NCBI GenBank assembly: GCA_035651755.1
Contig: DASRFA010000060.1
Span: 1-64,000 of the forward strand
DNA length: 64,000 nucleotides
Reading direction: 5' to 3'
From: DASRFA01 sp035651755
GTDB taxonomy: Bacteria; Desulfobacterota; Binatia; UBA12015
Shown: piece by piece, positions 18,079 through 26,353 of the stretch
Position numbering within the stretch: position 1 is the stretch's first letter
Layout: every line of letters begins with the position of its first letter
The notes under the pieces: generated by a model
Told to the model about the DNA's origin: nothing
Database searches by the model: none
Seen by the model: only the letters and a program-made list of their open reading frames with translations
Translations under genes and position numbers: made by a program

Positions 18079-19898
18079 GCGACACGCTCGGCCGCTACGG
18101 CGGCTGGCTGTGCGCGCGTCAGCGACTCCGCGCCCTCGAGCTGCATCGCGAGGCGCATCACTCGGACTCCCAACGCTTCGCAAACGGACGATACGCGTCG
18201 TACGCGTTCTTCGGGAATTCGGGAAGAAGCGACGACGACCTCATCGATCTCTCGCGTCACGAGCAAGTGTTTCACGGAATCGCTGTCGCCGAGCACAGGT
18301 ACACCCTGGATGCGCCGGCGCTGCTTCGCCGGATCGTCGTCCACGAAGCCGATCGGCGTGCGGCCGAGCGATCGATTACGCAGCATTTCCCGCACCGCCA
18401 GCTCTCCGCAGTCGCCAGCGCCGTAGATCAACGTGCGGCGCGCATCGACGTGCGGCGGTCGGAGGAATTCCCCGAGTGCGCGGAACGCCAGGCGACTGCC
18501 GCACAGGAAGGCCGTGACGAGGACCCAGTCGAGGACGAACACCGAGCGCGAGTAGCCCTCGAAGCGGAACGCGAGCACCACGACCGCCACCGCCAGCAGC
18601 GTCCCGACGGATGTCGCCCGTACCAGGCGAATGAGGTCCACGAGACTCGTGTAGCGCCAGAGGCCTTGGTACGTGCGATGCGCCGTCAGCGCGACGAGCT
18701 GGCACCCGAGCACGATCGGAAGAGACTCGAGGAAGACACCCTGAACGAGATCCAAGTCGCTCTCGAAGCGTAGCACGTACGCGGCGTGATAGGCGGCGAT
18801 GATCAGCACGAAATCGAGGAGCACGTTCGCGACCTGCTGGGCGCCCGACACGTCCCGCACGACGCGCAGGCGCGCCACCGCGGATCGCTCCCGTTCGGGC
18901 ACGGGGTGCTGCGCCTGCGCGCGCGAAAGGTGCAGCGCGAGCATCGCGACCGACAGGACGAGGAAGAGGACCAGGACCGCACTCCGCGAGAAGCCGACAC
19001 GGTAGGTCACGTACGCGATCACACCAGACGCGGCAGCGAGCCCGTAGAGAAGGTACACCGCTTCCTTGTCGGTGAGCCCGAGCGCGACGAGCCTGTGCGA
19101 CGTGTGATCGCGCCCCCCTACGGAGACCGGCCGGCCGGCCAGGATGCGAGTCGCCGTCACGAAGGCCGTGTCGAAGATCGGCACGAGGAGGACCAGCATC
19201 GGTAGGAGGAGGATCGACACGACGCCACGCGAGTAGGGATATCCGCCCACCAGCGAAAGGCCGCTCACGAAGAAGCCCAAGAACATCGAGCCGGTGTCAC
19301 CCATGAAGATGCGTGCGGGGTGACGGTTGTGGACGAGGAAGCCGAGCGTCGCACCAAGCAGGACCGCTGCGCTGGCCGCACCATCGAAGTTGCCGTCGAG
19401 TTGGAAGAAGACGAGCCGGAACGAGGCCGCGATCGCGGCGATTCCCGCCGCCAGCCCGTCCATGTTGTCGAGCAGGTTGAAGGCGTTCGTGAGGCCGACG
19501 ATCCAAATGAGCGTCAGCACCATGTCAAGGACCGGCGACGGCGTGAGCGACAGACGGAGACCGAGCCCGACCAAGAGCGTTGCAGCGAGAAGTTGGCCGA
19601 GGAGTTTCGTCTGTGGCCGGATGGTCCGTAGATCGTCGACGAAGCCCACCGCGAAGATGAGCATCGAGCCGGCGAGGAGCGCCGTGACCTTGGCATCGCT
19701 GCGCGCCGAGGCGACGAGCGGGGCTGCGACTCCGATCGCGATCGCAACGCCGCCGAGCAACGGGATTTCCCGCCGGTTCCAGCGATCCTGACGCGGACGG
19801 GCGACCGCCCCCAGGCGAGGCGCGAGCCGAATGCAGACGGTCGTGAGCGAAGTCGACAGTGCGAAGGCGACTGCAGCCCAGAGCACGATCGACGGCAT
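18075..19898 (-). CDS. WecA-type sugar-1-phosphate transferase fused to a FlaA1/CapD N-terminal domain
   Basis: This 607-residue protein joins two families. Residues 1 to about 325 are a polytopic MraY/WecA-type polyprenyl-phosphate glycosyl-1-phosphate transferase with GFVDDL (85-90), NAFNLLDNMDGLA (138-150), the segment around RIFMGDTGSM (196-205) and DHTSHRL (264-270). Residues about 350-590 match the N-terminal half of FlaA1/CapD-type proteins: membrane helices at about 358-375, 393-407, 430-445 and 453-467, then a nucleotide-binding-like domain with IYGAGDCGEL (491-500) and GFVDDDP (517-523). The catalytic SDR half of CapD with its TGxxGxxG motif is missing. It probably starts repeat-unit synthesis on undecaprenyl phosphate. 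It starts 9 bases after the upstream GT4 gene, in a three-gene operon. Confidence 0.9.
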   Translation of the reverse strand: MPSIVLWAAVAFALSTSLTTVCIRLAPRLGAVARPRQDRWNRREIPLLGGVAIAIGVAAPLVASARSDAKVTALLAGSMLIFAVGFVDDLRTIRPQTKLLGQLLAATLLVGLGLRLSLTPSPVLDMVLTLIWIVGLTNAFNLLDNMDGLAAGIAAIAASFRLVFFQLDGNFDGAASAAVLLGATLGFLVHNRHPARIFMGDTGSMFLGFFVSGLSLVGGYPYSRGVVSILLLPMLVLLVPIFDTAFVTATRILAGRPVSVGGRDHTSHRLVALGLTDKEAVYLLYGLAAASGVIAYVTYRVGFSRSAVLVLFLVLSVAMLALHLSRAQAQHPVPERERSAVARLRVVRDVSGAQQVANVLLDFVLIIAAYHAAYVLRFESDLDLVQGVFLESLPIVLGCQLVALTAHRTYQGLWRYTSLVDLIRLVRATSVGTLLAVAVVVLAFRFEGYSRSVFVLDWVLVTAFLCGSRLAFRALGEFLRPPHVDARRTLIYGAGDCGELAVREMLRNRSLGRTPIGFVDDDPAKQRRRIQGVPVLGDSDSVKHLLVTREIDEVVVASSRIPEERVRRVSSVCEALGVRVMRLAMQLEGAESLTRAQPAAVAAERVA

Positions 19899-19907
19899 GG
19901 CGCCGGC

Positions 19908-21185
19908 CTACACGTCCTCTCGCAAGGCGAGGGGCGACAGCGCGCACTGCGACCCCGCCCCCGCGGGAACACAAACCGCACGCGTCCGGCGAGCGTGACT
20001 GCGCGGAAGGGCCTCGTTCAGGAGCTCGCCGTATAGGGCGTCGACGTCCTCGACGAGGCGATCGGCGCTGTGACGTTCGAGGACGGATGCGCGGCCGGCG
20101 CTTGCGAGCGCTTGCCGGCGCGCGCTGTCCCCGAGGAGCTGCACCACCGCCGCGGCGACTGCGGCATCGTCGCCGGCCTCCACGAGCAGGCCGTTCGCGC
20201 CATCCTCGATGAGGTCGGGAACCCCGCCCACCGACGTCGCAACGACCGCGACGCCGGCCGCCATCGCCTCGATCAGGGCGACGGGCGAGCCCTCGTTGCG
20301 CGACGTGAGCACGGCGACATCGAGGGCGCCGTGGATGCGCTCGAGGTCGGCGCGCCAGCCTAGGAACGCGACCCGGTCTCTCAGGCCGCGGGCCGCGACC
20401 AGGCACTCGAGCTCGCCACGCCGCTCACCGTCGCCGACGATCGCGAAGCGGCACGACGGCAAGCGTTGCGCGATGCGCGCGGCTGCGGCGATGAAGACCT
20501 CGTGCGCCTTGATCGGCGCGAGGCGCGCCACGATACCGACCAGGGGCGCGTCATCGGGAATGGCCAACTCCCGGCGGAGCTCGCCGCGATAGCGGGCGGC
20601 CGCGCCGAAGCGGTCGAGCTCCAGGCCCAGGGGCACGACGCGAACCTGCTCGGGCCGGCCGATCCCGAGCGCGAGGAGCTGCCGCCGCACGCTCTCGCTC
20701 ACGGTAAGGATGCGATCCGTGCGGCGCGCGAGGATACGCTCGATTGCGAGAAACACCCGTGTCCGCCGGCGGGAGAAGTACCCTTCGAAGACATGCCCGT
20801 GAAAGGTGTGCACGACGATCGGTACGCGCGCCGCGATTGCCGCGAGCCGCCCGAGCGCACCCGCCTTGGCCGTGTGAGTGTGCACGAGGTGCGGACGCAG
20901 CTCTCGCATGAGCCGCACGAGCCCCACGAGCGCAGTCAGGTCGCGTGCCCCGTGCAGCTCGCGCCCGAGTTCGGGCAGGCGGACGAGACGGTCTAGCGAA
21001 ATGCCTCGCAGTGCGAGATAGTCGCCTTCCGCCGGCCCGGGGGATCCGGCGACCAGGCGCGAGTCGTATCGCTCGGCGGGGAGGTGGCGCGTGAGGAGGA
21101 CCGTGTGGAGCGCAGGGCCGCCGACGTTGAGGCGCGCGATGACGCGCAGCACCCGGATCCGGTCGTCGAAGACGCGCGCCGACAC
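19908..21185 (-). CDS. glycosyltransferase family 4
   Basis: This is a 425-residue GT-B enzyme with a GTG start. The N-terminal domain has VLRVIARLNVGGPALHTVLL and the HTHTAKAGALGR segment typical of exopolysaccharide GT4 enzymes. The donor domain has GIVARLAPIKAH, VGDGERR and the EX7E motif in NEGSPVALIEAMAAG. The C-terminal 25 residues are extra and basic. It is the first gene of the operon that also encodes the WecA-like fusion, so it probably adds the second sugar. It is more GC-rich than the cluster upstream of it in the window. Confidence 0.9.
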   Translation of the reverse strand: MSARVFDDRIRVLRVIARLNVGGPALHTVLLTRHLPAERYDSRLVAGSPGPAEGDYLALRGISLDRLVRLPELGRELHGARDLTALVGLVRLMRELRPHLVHTHTAKAGALGRLAAIAARVPIVVHTFHGHVFEGYFSRRRTRVFLAIERILARRTDRILTVSESVRRQLLALGIGRPEQVRVVPLGLELDRFGAAARYRGELRRELAIPDDAPLVGIVARLAPIKAHEVFIAAAARIAQRLPSCRFAIVGDGERRGELECLVAARGLRDRVAFLGWRADLERIHGALDVAVLTSRNEGSPVALIEAMAAGVAVVATSVGGVPDLIEDGANGLLVEAGDDAAVAAAVVQLLGDSARRQALASAGRASVLERHSADRLVEDVDALYGELLNEALPRSHARRTRAVCVPAGAGSQCALSPLALREDV

Positions 21186-21496
21186 GAACCGCTCTGCTCC
21201 CTTCTACCCGCGAGCGATCGAGCGCGACGCGTGATCGCGCCGGTCGATCCTCGACTCCTCCGCACACCGGCGTCGCTTCCGCGCGAACGCCGATCGCGGG
21301 CCCGTATCGCGTTCGGAGAGAGATGTAAAGTTTCGTGCGACCGCCACGTCCTTCTCGAGACGGGCATCCCGTGCGCACCGCTCGCTGGACACCACCGAGC
21401 CGGCACGCCGCTTCTCAGCCCCGACTCCGACCCGGCGCCCGTGCGACTATTGGCGACATGGTCATCACCGCGAAGCGGTGATAAGGAGCGCCGCCG
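21186..21496. other. divergent intergenic region
   Basis: These 311 bases separate the GT4 operon (leftward) from the secreted paralogue pair (rightward) and must carry both promoters. I see no convincing -35/-10 pair and no gene. The only strong structure is the hairpin directly before the ribosome binding site of the rightward gene, listed separately. Confidence 0.6.
21464..21488 (+). promoter_or_regulatory. hairpin abutting a Shine-Dalgarno site
   Basis: A perfect 8-base inverted repeat, ATCACCGC-GAA-GCGGTGAT (21464-21482), sits immediately before the AAGGAG ribosome binding site (21483-21488), eight bases ahead of the ATG at 21497. Such a hairpin could be an operator or an RNA element that influences translation, but neither is proven. 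The Shine-Dalgarno match supports the start chosen for the downstream gene. Confidence 0.55.
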
Positions 21497-23899
21497 ATGA
21501 GCGGTTTCGGACGAGCACGAACGATCGAACTGTTCATCGCCTCCGCGTTCTTCGCGATGGCCTCGCGCTCGGACGCACAGCCTGTACTGCCAGGCCCGAC
21601 GTACGACACCACACTCTACGCGTTCGTCTACGGCCAGAATCTGGGCGATCCGGCCGGGTTCGACGCTGGCGCGGCGGCGATCCGCGAGCGCGTCCGACCC
21701 GGCCCCTACGCGAAGGTCGGATTCGCCGATTACTTCGTGCTCGAAATGCCGTGGGCAGGTAATCCGGGAAGCGTGCCCCTCACGGCGCCGAGCGAGGCGG
21801 TGCTCGGTGATCTGCTGGCCCGCGCGGCGTCACATGGCCTGACGTTCCATTTCTCCGCGATCGCGGGAGTGAGCCGGGCCGTTGCGGTGTACACCGACGC
21901 GAAGCGCGAGGACCGCCGGAATGCCCAGTGGTTCGCGAGCGGCGCGATCCGGCCGCCTTCATTCGCGGGCTCCGCTGACGACGCCGTCGCGACCGCGTAC
22001 GTGACGCCGTCGCGCTACGCCCGGAAGCTGCGCCGCCATCTCGAGGCGAAGGTGCGCGCGTTCGCCAAGCGCTTTCTCGCGCTGCGTGCCGCGCATCCGG
22101 ATACCCTGATCAGCGCGAGCGGCGACGCCGAGGCGGAGCTCGACTCCGAGGGCGAGGACCCCGGTCTCCCCTACGACGAGCAGCCGATCGCGGACTACAG
22201 CCCGTTCGCGGTCCTCGAGTTCCGCGACTGGCTCCTCCACACGGGCCTCTACGCCGACGGCGGCCCCTTCGCCGGCGAGGGCTACGAGAAGCGCGGAGAA
22301 GACGCCTTCGATCAGGGCGCGAACGCCCTCACGAGCGCGAACCTCGCGAAGTTCAACGCGGAGTTCGGGACCCCGTTCGCGACGTGGAACCTCGAGTACT
22401 TCAACTGGTCGCTCTCGGATCCGATCGACGGAGACCCGCACGCTCTGGGTCCGGCGCGGACTTCGGCGCCGGGCTGGTCGGGAAGCCCGACCGCGGGTCC
22501 GGACTTCATCGCCGGCGGGTTCGACGCCCCCCGCCATCGCACGCAGTACGACCCGCGGCTCTGGGACATCTGGCTCGAGTTCCGATCGCACATGCTCGCG
22601 AGCTACGCGCGCGACTTCGCGACCTGGATGACGACGACGCCGGGGGCGGACGGCGCGACGCTCGAACCCGAGCGCTGGTACTCCCACCAGATCCCGGGCG
22701 ACTACCTGAACGGGACGCGCCCCGGCGCGCCGAACCCCGAGCGCCGGCTCCTCACGTCGGCGAGCGCGTTCTGGACGAGCATCGTGGGAGACGACGTCGG
22801 CAGCCCCGGCGTCACCGTTCTCGACCGGCTCGAGGCGGGCGCGTTCGGCCGGCCGACGTATCGCAGGACGAGCCAGTACCTCTTCGACGCGATCGCCGGT
22901 CTCGAATTCCCGAACTGGGGAATGCCGGAGTACTCGCCGTCGTGGCACATCGACGTCGCACCCGAGCCGCTCTCGGCGGTGATCCTCGTGCAGTACCTGC
23001 GCGCCGCCGCGGCGGGCGTGCACATGCTCGCCTTCACGCCCTGGCCGCACTTCGTCTCGACCGCGAACGGACGCGCGCTCGGCGACTTCGTCGATCGCGT
23101 CAAGTATCGCCCGCGCGGCTCGTCGGCGACGTCCTGGCTGCCGCCGCAGGTCCACGGCGTGAGCGGCTCGGCGACGGAGCGCTCGGGCTCGCTCGCGTGG
23201 TCGGGCGACGTCTTCCCCGGCGTCGCGGACTTCGCTTGGTCGGAGTGGCCCAGCTTCTTCCGCTTCGAGGTGTGGCGCGGCTCGCATGCCGGGTTCGGGA
23301 CGAGCGACGGCCGCCTCGTGAAGCTCTCGACGACGCCCGGCGCGACGTCGATCGCGCTCGATCCGTCCCGGAAGTTCTACAAGGTCCTCGCGGCGAGCCG
23401 GGAGGGACGGCGCGGCGCGCTCTCGGATGCCTGGGTGCTCGATCCCGCGGGCTCCGGGCCGGCGAACCCGCCGGGCGGGCCGACGCCGACTCCCGGACCC
23501 GTCGCGACGCCCACCCCCGGTCCCGGCGGCGGCGGTGGACCGCGGATGCGAGGAATCCCGTCCTGCAAGCTCGCGGACACGCGCTACGGTGGAGATCCCG
23601 CGCTCGCACCCTTTGAACGCCGCACCTTCAGCGCGGTCGAACGCTGCGGCGTGCCGGCGGGCGCAACCGCCATCATGGCGACCATCCTCGTGCTCGCGCC
23701 CGCCGAGGACGGCTCCGCCGTGCTCGAGCCGGGCGACGCCGTGTCGCGGCTCCCGATCGAAATCCCGTTCACCGCGCGCAGAACCGTCTCGCGCAGGCTC
23801 CCCATCGCCCTCGCGGGCGACGGGACGATCTCCGTCGAGAGCCGCTCTCCCACCCAGCCGCTCGACGTGATCGTGCTCGTATCGGGTTATTCCGCCTGA
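21497..23899 (+). CDS. secreted glycoside-hydrolase-like protein, paralogue 1
   Basis: This is an 800-residue exported protein. It has a signal peptide (about 1-27), a core of about 500 residues, an FN3-like beta domain (about 547-648) and a Pro/Gly/Thr linker (about 650-685). A C-terminal domain (686-800) resembles the LxDTRxxG...CGVP...LVSGYS module found at the ends of many secreted proteins. The core is closely matched by the next gene, with shared strings KREDRRNAQWF, SGDAEAEL, LEFRDWLLH, SLSDPIDGDP and EYSPSWHID. Two conserved Glu positions, Glu212 or Glu214 in SGDAEAEL and Glu478 in MPEYSP, have the order and spacing of acid/base and nucleophile in GH-A-type barrels. The enzyme class is an inference and I cannot name a family. 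Confidence 0.8.
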   Translation: MSGFGRARTIELFIASAFFAMASRSDAQPVLPGPTYDTTLYAFVYGQNLGDPAGFDAGAAAIRERVRPGPYAKVGFADYFVLEMPWAGNPGSVPLTAPSEAVLGDLLARAASHGLTFHFSAIAGVSRAVAVYTDAKREDRRNAQWFASGAIRPPSFAGSADDAVATAYVTPSRYARKLRRHLEAKVRAFAKRFLALRAAHPDTLISASGDAEAELDSEGEDPGLPYDEQPIADYSPFAVLEFRDWLLHTGLYADGGPFAGEGYEKRGEDAFDQGANALTSANLAKFNAEFGTPFATWNLEYFNWSLSDPIDGDPHALGPARTSAPGWSGSPTAGPDFIAGGFDAPRHRTQYDPRLWDIWLEFRSHMLASYARDFATWMTTTPGADGATLEPERWYSHQIPGDYLNGTRPGAPNPERRLLTSASAFWTSIVGDDVGSPGVTVLDRLEAGAFGRPTYRRTSQYLFDAIAGLEFPNWGMPEYSPSWHIDVAPEPLSAVILVQYLRAAAAGVHMLAFTPWPHFVSTANGRALGDFVDRVKYRPRGSSATSWLPPQVHGVSGSATERSGSLAWSGDVFPGVADFAWSEWPSFFRFEVWRGSHAGFGTSDGRLVKLSTTPGATSIALDPSRKFYKVLAASREGRRGALSDAWVLDPAGSGPANPPGGPTPTPGPVATPTPGPGGGGGPRMRGIPSCKLADTRYGGDPALAPFERRTFSAVERCGVPAGATAIMATILVLAPAEDGSAVLEPGDAVSRLPIEIPFTARRTVSRRLPIALAGDGTISVESRSPTQPLDVIVLVSGYSA

Positions 23900-24007
23900 G
23901 CATCCGTCCGATACCGTGGGCGGGGGGGACGGAGCATGAGGGGTGGAGGAGCGCCCGGCGGCGGCGAAGCACGTCGCCGGTCGGCTGCGACGCGGGCGTG
24001 TGCGGTC

Positions 24008-26326
24008 ATGGAGCGGCTTCGACGCGCGGCGCTCGCGGCCGCGCTCGCGGGATGGCTCGTCGCCCTCGCCGCGCCCGAGGCACCGGCCGCGCCGGCGATG
24101 CCGTCGCCGACGTACGACAACACGCTCTACGTTTTCGTGTACGACGCTCCCGTGTCGACCGACCAGGACTACGCCGCCTCGAAGGCCGCGCTCCTGTCCC
24201 GCGTGTCGCCGCGACGGTACACCCGAGTGGGGTTCACGACGTACTATCAGATCGACCTTCCGTGGAACGCGGATCTGACGAACCCGGTGCTAACGTCGCC
24301 GTCGTCCGTCGGCCTCGACAACCTGCTCGCTCGTCTCGAGAGCGACGGCCTCGTCTACCACCTCTCGGCGATGCTCGGGATGAGCCGCTTTCCATCGATG
24401 TACGAGGCGGCGAAGCGCGAGGACCGCCGCAACGCGCAGTGGTTCCTCGACAACCTCATCGAGGCACCGGGCGTCGGCGCCGGGCAGGCGGCGACCCGCG
24501 CTTGGACGACTCCATCCCGCTACGCGCGGAAGCTCCGGCGGCACATGCAGGCCAAGATGCGCGCGTTCGCACAGGAGTTCGTCGAGCTCGCGGCGGCGCA
24601 TCCGGACACGCTCGTGAGCGCGAGCGGCGACGCCGAGGCGGAGCTCAGTGACGCGCGCGCGAACGAGTCGCTGCCGGCAGACTCGCAGATCATCGCCGAC
24701 TACAGCCCGTTCGCGATCCTCGAGTTCCGCGACTGGCTGCTGCACGCCGGGCTCTACGCCGACGGCGGCCCGTACGGCGGCCAGGGCTACAAGAAGCCGA
24801 AGAGCGAGGACTTCACACAGGGCGCGGACGCGCTCACCCCGGAGAACCTGGCCCGCTTCAACGCCGTCTTCGGCACCGCCTTCACGAGCTGGAGCCTCGA
24901 GTACTTCGACTGGTCGCTCTCCGACCCGATCGACGGCGACCCGAGGGCGCTCAAGTTCCGGAAGTACAAGAAGGCGACGTTCAACCCGCTTCCGGCGAGC
25001 GGCGCCAGCTTCGTCGCCGGAGGGTTCGATGCGCCGCGCGCGAAGGTCGACCCGTCCAAGAAGTGGTGGAAGATCTGGCTCAAGTTCCGCCAGCAGATGG
25101 TGCGGAACTTCGGCCGGGACGTCGCGTCGTGGATCACCCAGCCCGGCGACGGCGGGCCCGCGCTCGCGCCGAACCAGTGGTACACGCACCAGATCCCCGG
25201 GGACTATCTCTCCGGACGCCGTCCGGAGGGCCCGCTGCCGCCGCTCACGCGCCTCCGCACGTCCGGGAGCTCGATGACGACGGCGATCGTTCCGGCGAGC
25301 GTCGCCAGCCCGGGACTCACGATCCTCGATCGCTACGAGCTCGGAAGCTTCGGTCCGCCCGGCGGATACAACCGGACGTCCCAGTTCCTCCTCGACGCGA
25401 TGGAGGCGAAGCACCTGCCGAACTGGGGCATCCCCGAGTACTCGCCGTCCTGGCACATCGACGTCGGCCCTGATCTCGATCTGAACCGCATCAAGGCCCA
25501 GTGGCACCGCGCCTACGCCGCCGGCGCGCACATGATGGCGTTCACGCCGTGGCCGCATTTCACCGACACGCTGAACGGCTACGCGCTCGGCGACTTCGTC
25601 GCCGAGATCGGCGACGCTCCGCGCGCACCGTGGTACGTCCCGGCCGCGCGCGATCAGTTCGTCCGCCAGCTCTACCTCGACCTCCTGCGACGCGAGCCGA
25701 CGGCGAGCGAGTCGAGCGCCGCCGTCGCAGCGATCGCCGACGGGACCGTGCCGCGGCCGAAGCTGCTGGTCGACCTCGCCGCGTCGGATGCGGCGAACCG
25801 GACGGTCGCCGCCGTGACGCGCTTCTACCTCGGCCTGCTCGGGCGCGCGCCCGACCTCGCCGGGCTCACGTCCTGGATGAGCTACCTGATCGCGGGGGCC
25901 TGCAACGCGACCTGTCTCGACGCGCGCCGGCAGGCGATCGTCGACAGCATGGCGGGCACGCCGGAGTTCCAGAGCCGCTTCGGCGGTGCCAATCCCTCGG
26001 CGCAGACGTTCGTGACGAAGCTGTTCCAGAACCTTCTCGGTCGCACGCCGAGCGGGAGCGACCTCGACCTGTGGGCCGGCGAGATCCTCGCGGGCCGCCT
26101 GACGCGCGCACAGGCCGCGCGCGCGATCGCCGAGAGCGGCGAGTCCGTCGCGTTCTTCGATCGCGACGCGTTCATCGTGCTCGCCTACCTCGGAGCGCTC
26201 GGCCGGATGCCGACGACCGCGGAGCGCAACGATTGCCGGCAGCGCCTGAACGCCGGCCTCGCGAAGATCGGCCTCGCGCAGGCGTTCCTGGTGTCGCCGG
26301 ACTACACCGCCCGCTTCGGCGGCTGA
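24008..26326 (+). CDS. secreted glycoside-hydrolase-like protein, paralogue 2, with DUF4214 tail
   Basis: This is a 772-residue exported protein. The chosen start gives a clean signal peptide (MERLRRAALA to about residue 30); an in-frame ATG at 23936 would add 24 Arg/Gly-rich residues before it. Residues 31 to about 535 are paralogous to the preceding protein, with Glu210 or Glu212 (SGDAEAEL) and Glu477 (IPEYSP) conserved. Instead of the FN3-like, linker and CGVP tail, the C-terminus (about 548-772) has DUF4214-type helical repeats: FVRQLYLDLLRREP, TRFYLGLLGRAPDLAGL, FVTKLFQNLLGRTPSGSDL and FIVLAYLGALGRMP. DUF4214 occurs in secreted and surface-layer-associated proteins. It lies 108 bases after paralogue 1 on the same strand. 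Confidence 0.82.
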   Translation: MERLRRAALAAALAGWLVALAAPEAPAAPAMPSPTYDNTLYVFVYDAPVSTDQDYAASKAALLSRVSPRRYTRVGFTTYYQIDLPWNADLTNPVLTSPSSVGLDNLLARLESDGLVYHLSAMLGMSRFPSMYEAAKREDRRNAQWFLDNLIEAPGVGAGQAATRAWTTPSRYARKLRRHMQAKMRAFAQEFVELAAAHPDTLVSASGDAEAELSDARANESLPADSQIIADYSPFAILEFRDWLLHAGLYADGGPYGGQGYKKPKSEDFTQGADALTPENLARFNAVFGTAFTSWSLEYFDWSLSDPIDGDPRALKFRKYKKATFNPLPASGASFVAGGFDAPRAKVDPSKKWWKIWLKFRQQMVRNFGRDVASWITQPGDGGPALAPNQWYTHQIPGDYLSGRRPEGPLPPLTRLRTSGSSMTTAIVPASVASPGLTILDRYELGSFGPPGGYNRTSQFLLDAMEAKHLPNWGIPEYSPSWHIDVGPDLDLNRIKAQWHRAYAAGAHMMAFTPWPHFTDTLNGYALGDFVAEIGDAPRAPWYVPAARDQFVRQLYLDLLRREPTASESSAAVAAIADGTVPRPKLLVDLAASDAANRTVAAVTRFYLGLLGRAPDLAGLTSWMSYLIAGACNATCLDARRQAIVDSMAGTPEFQSRFGGANPSAQTFVTKLFQNLLGRTPSGSDLDLWAGEILAGRLTRAQAARAIAESGESVAFFDRDAFIVLAYLGALGRMPTTAERNDCRQRLNAGLAKIGLAQAFLVSPDYTARFGG

Positions 26327-26353
26327 CGCGCTCGCCGCCGCGCCGGACTCGCG

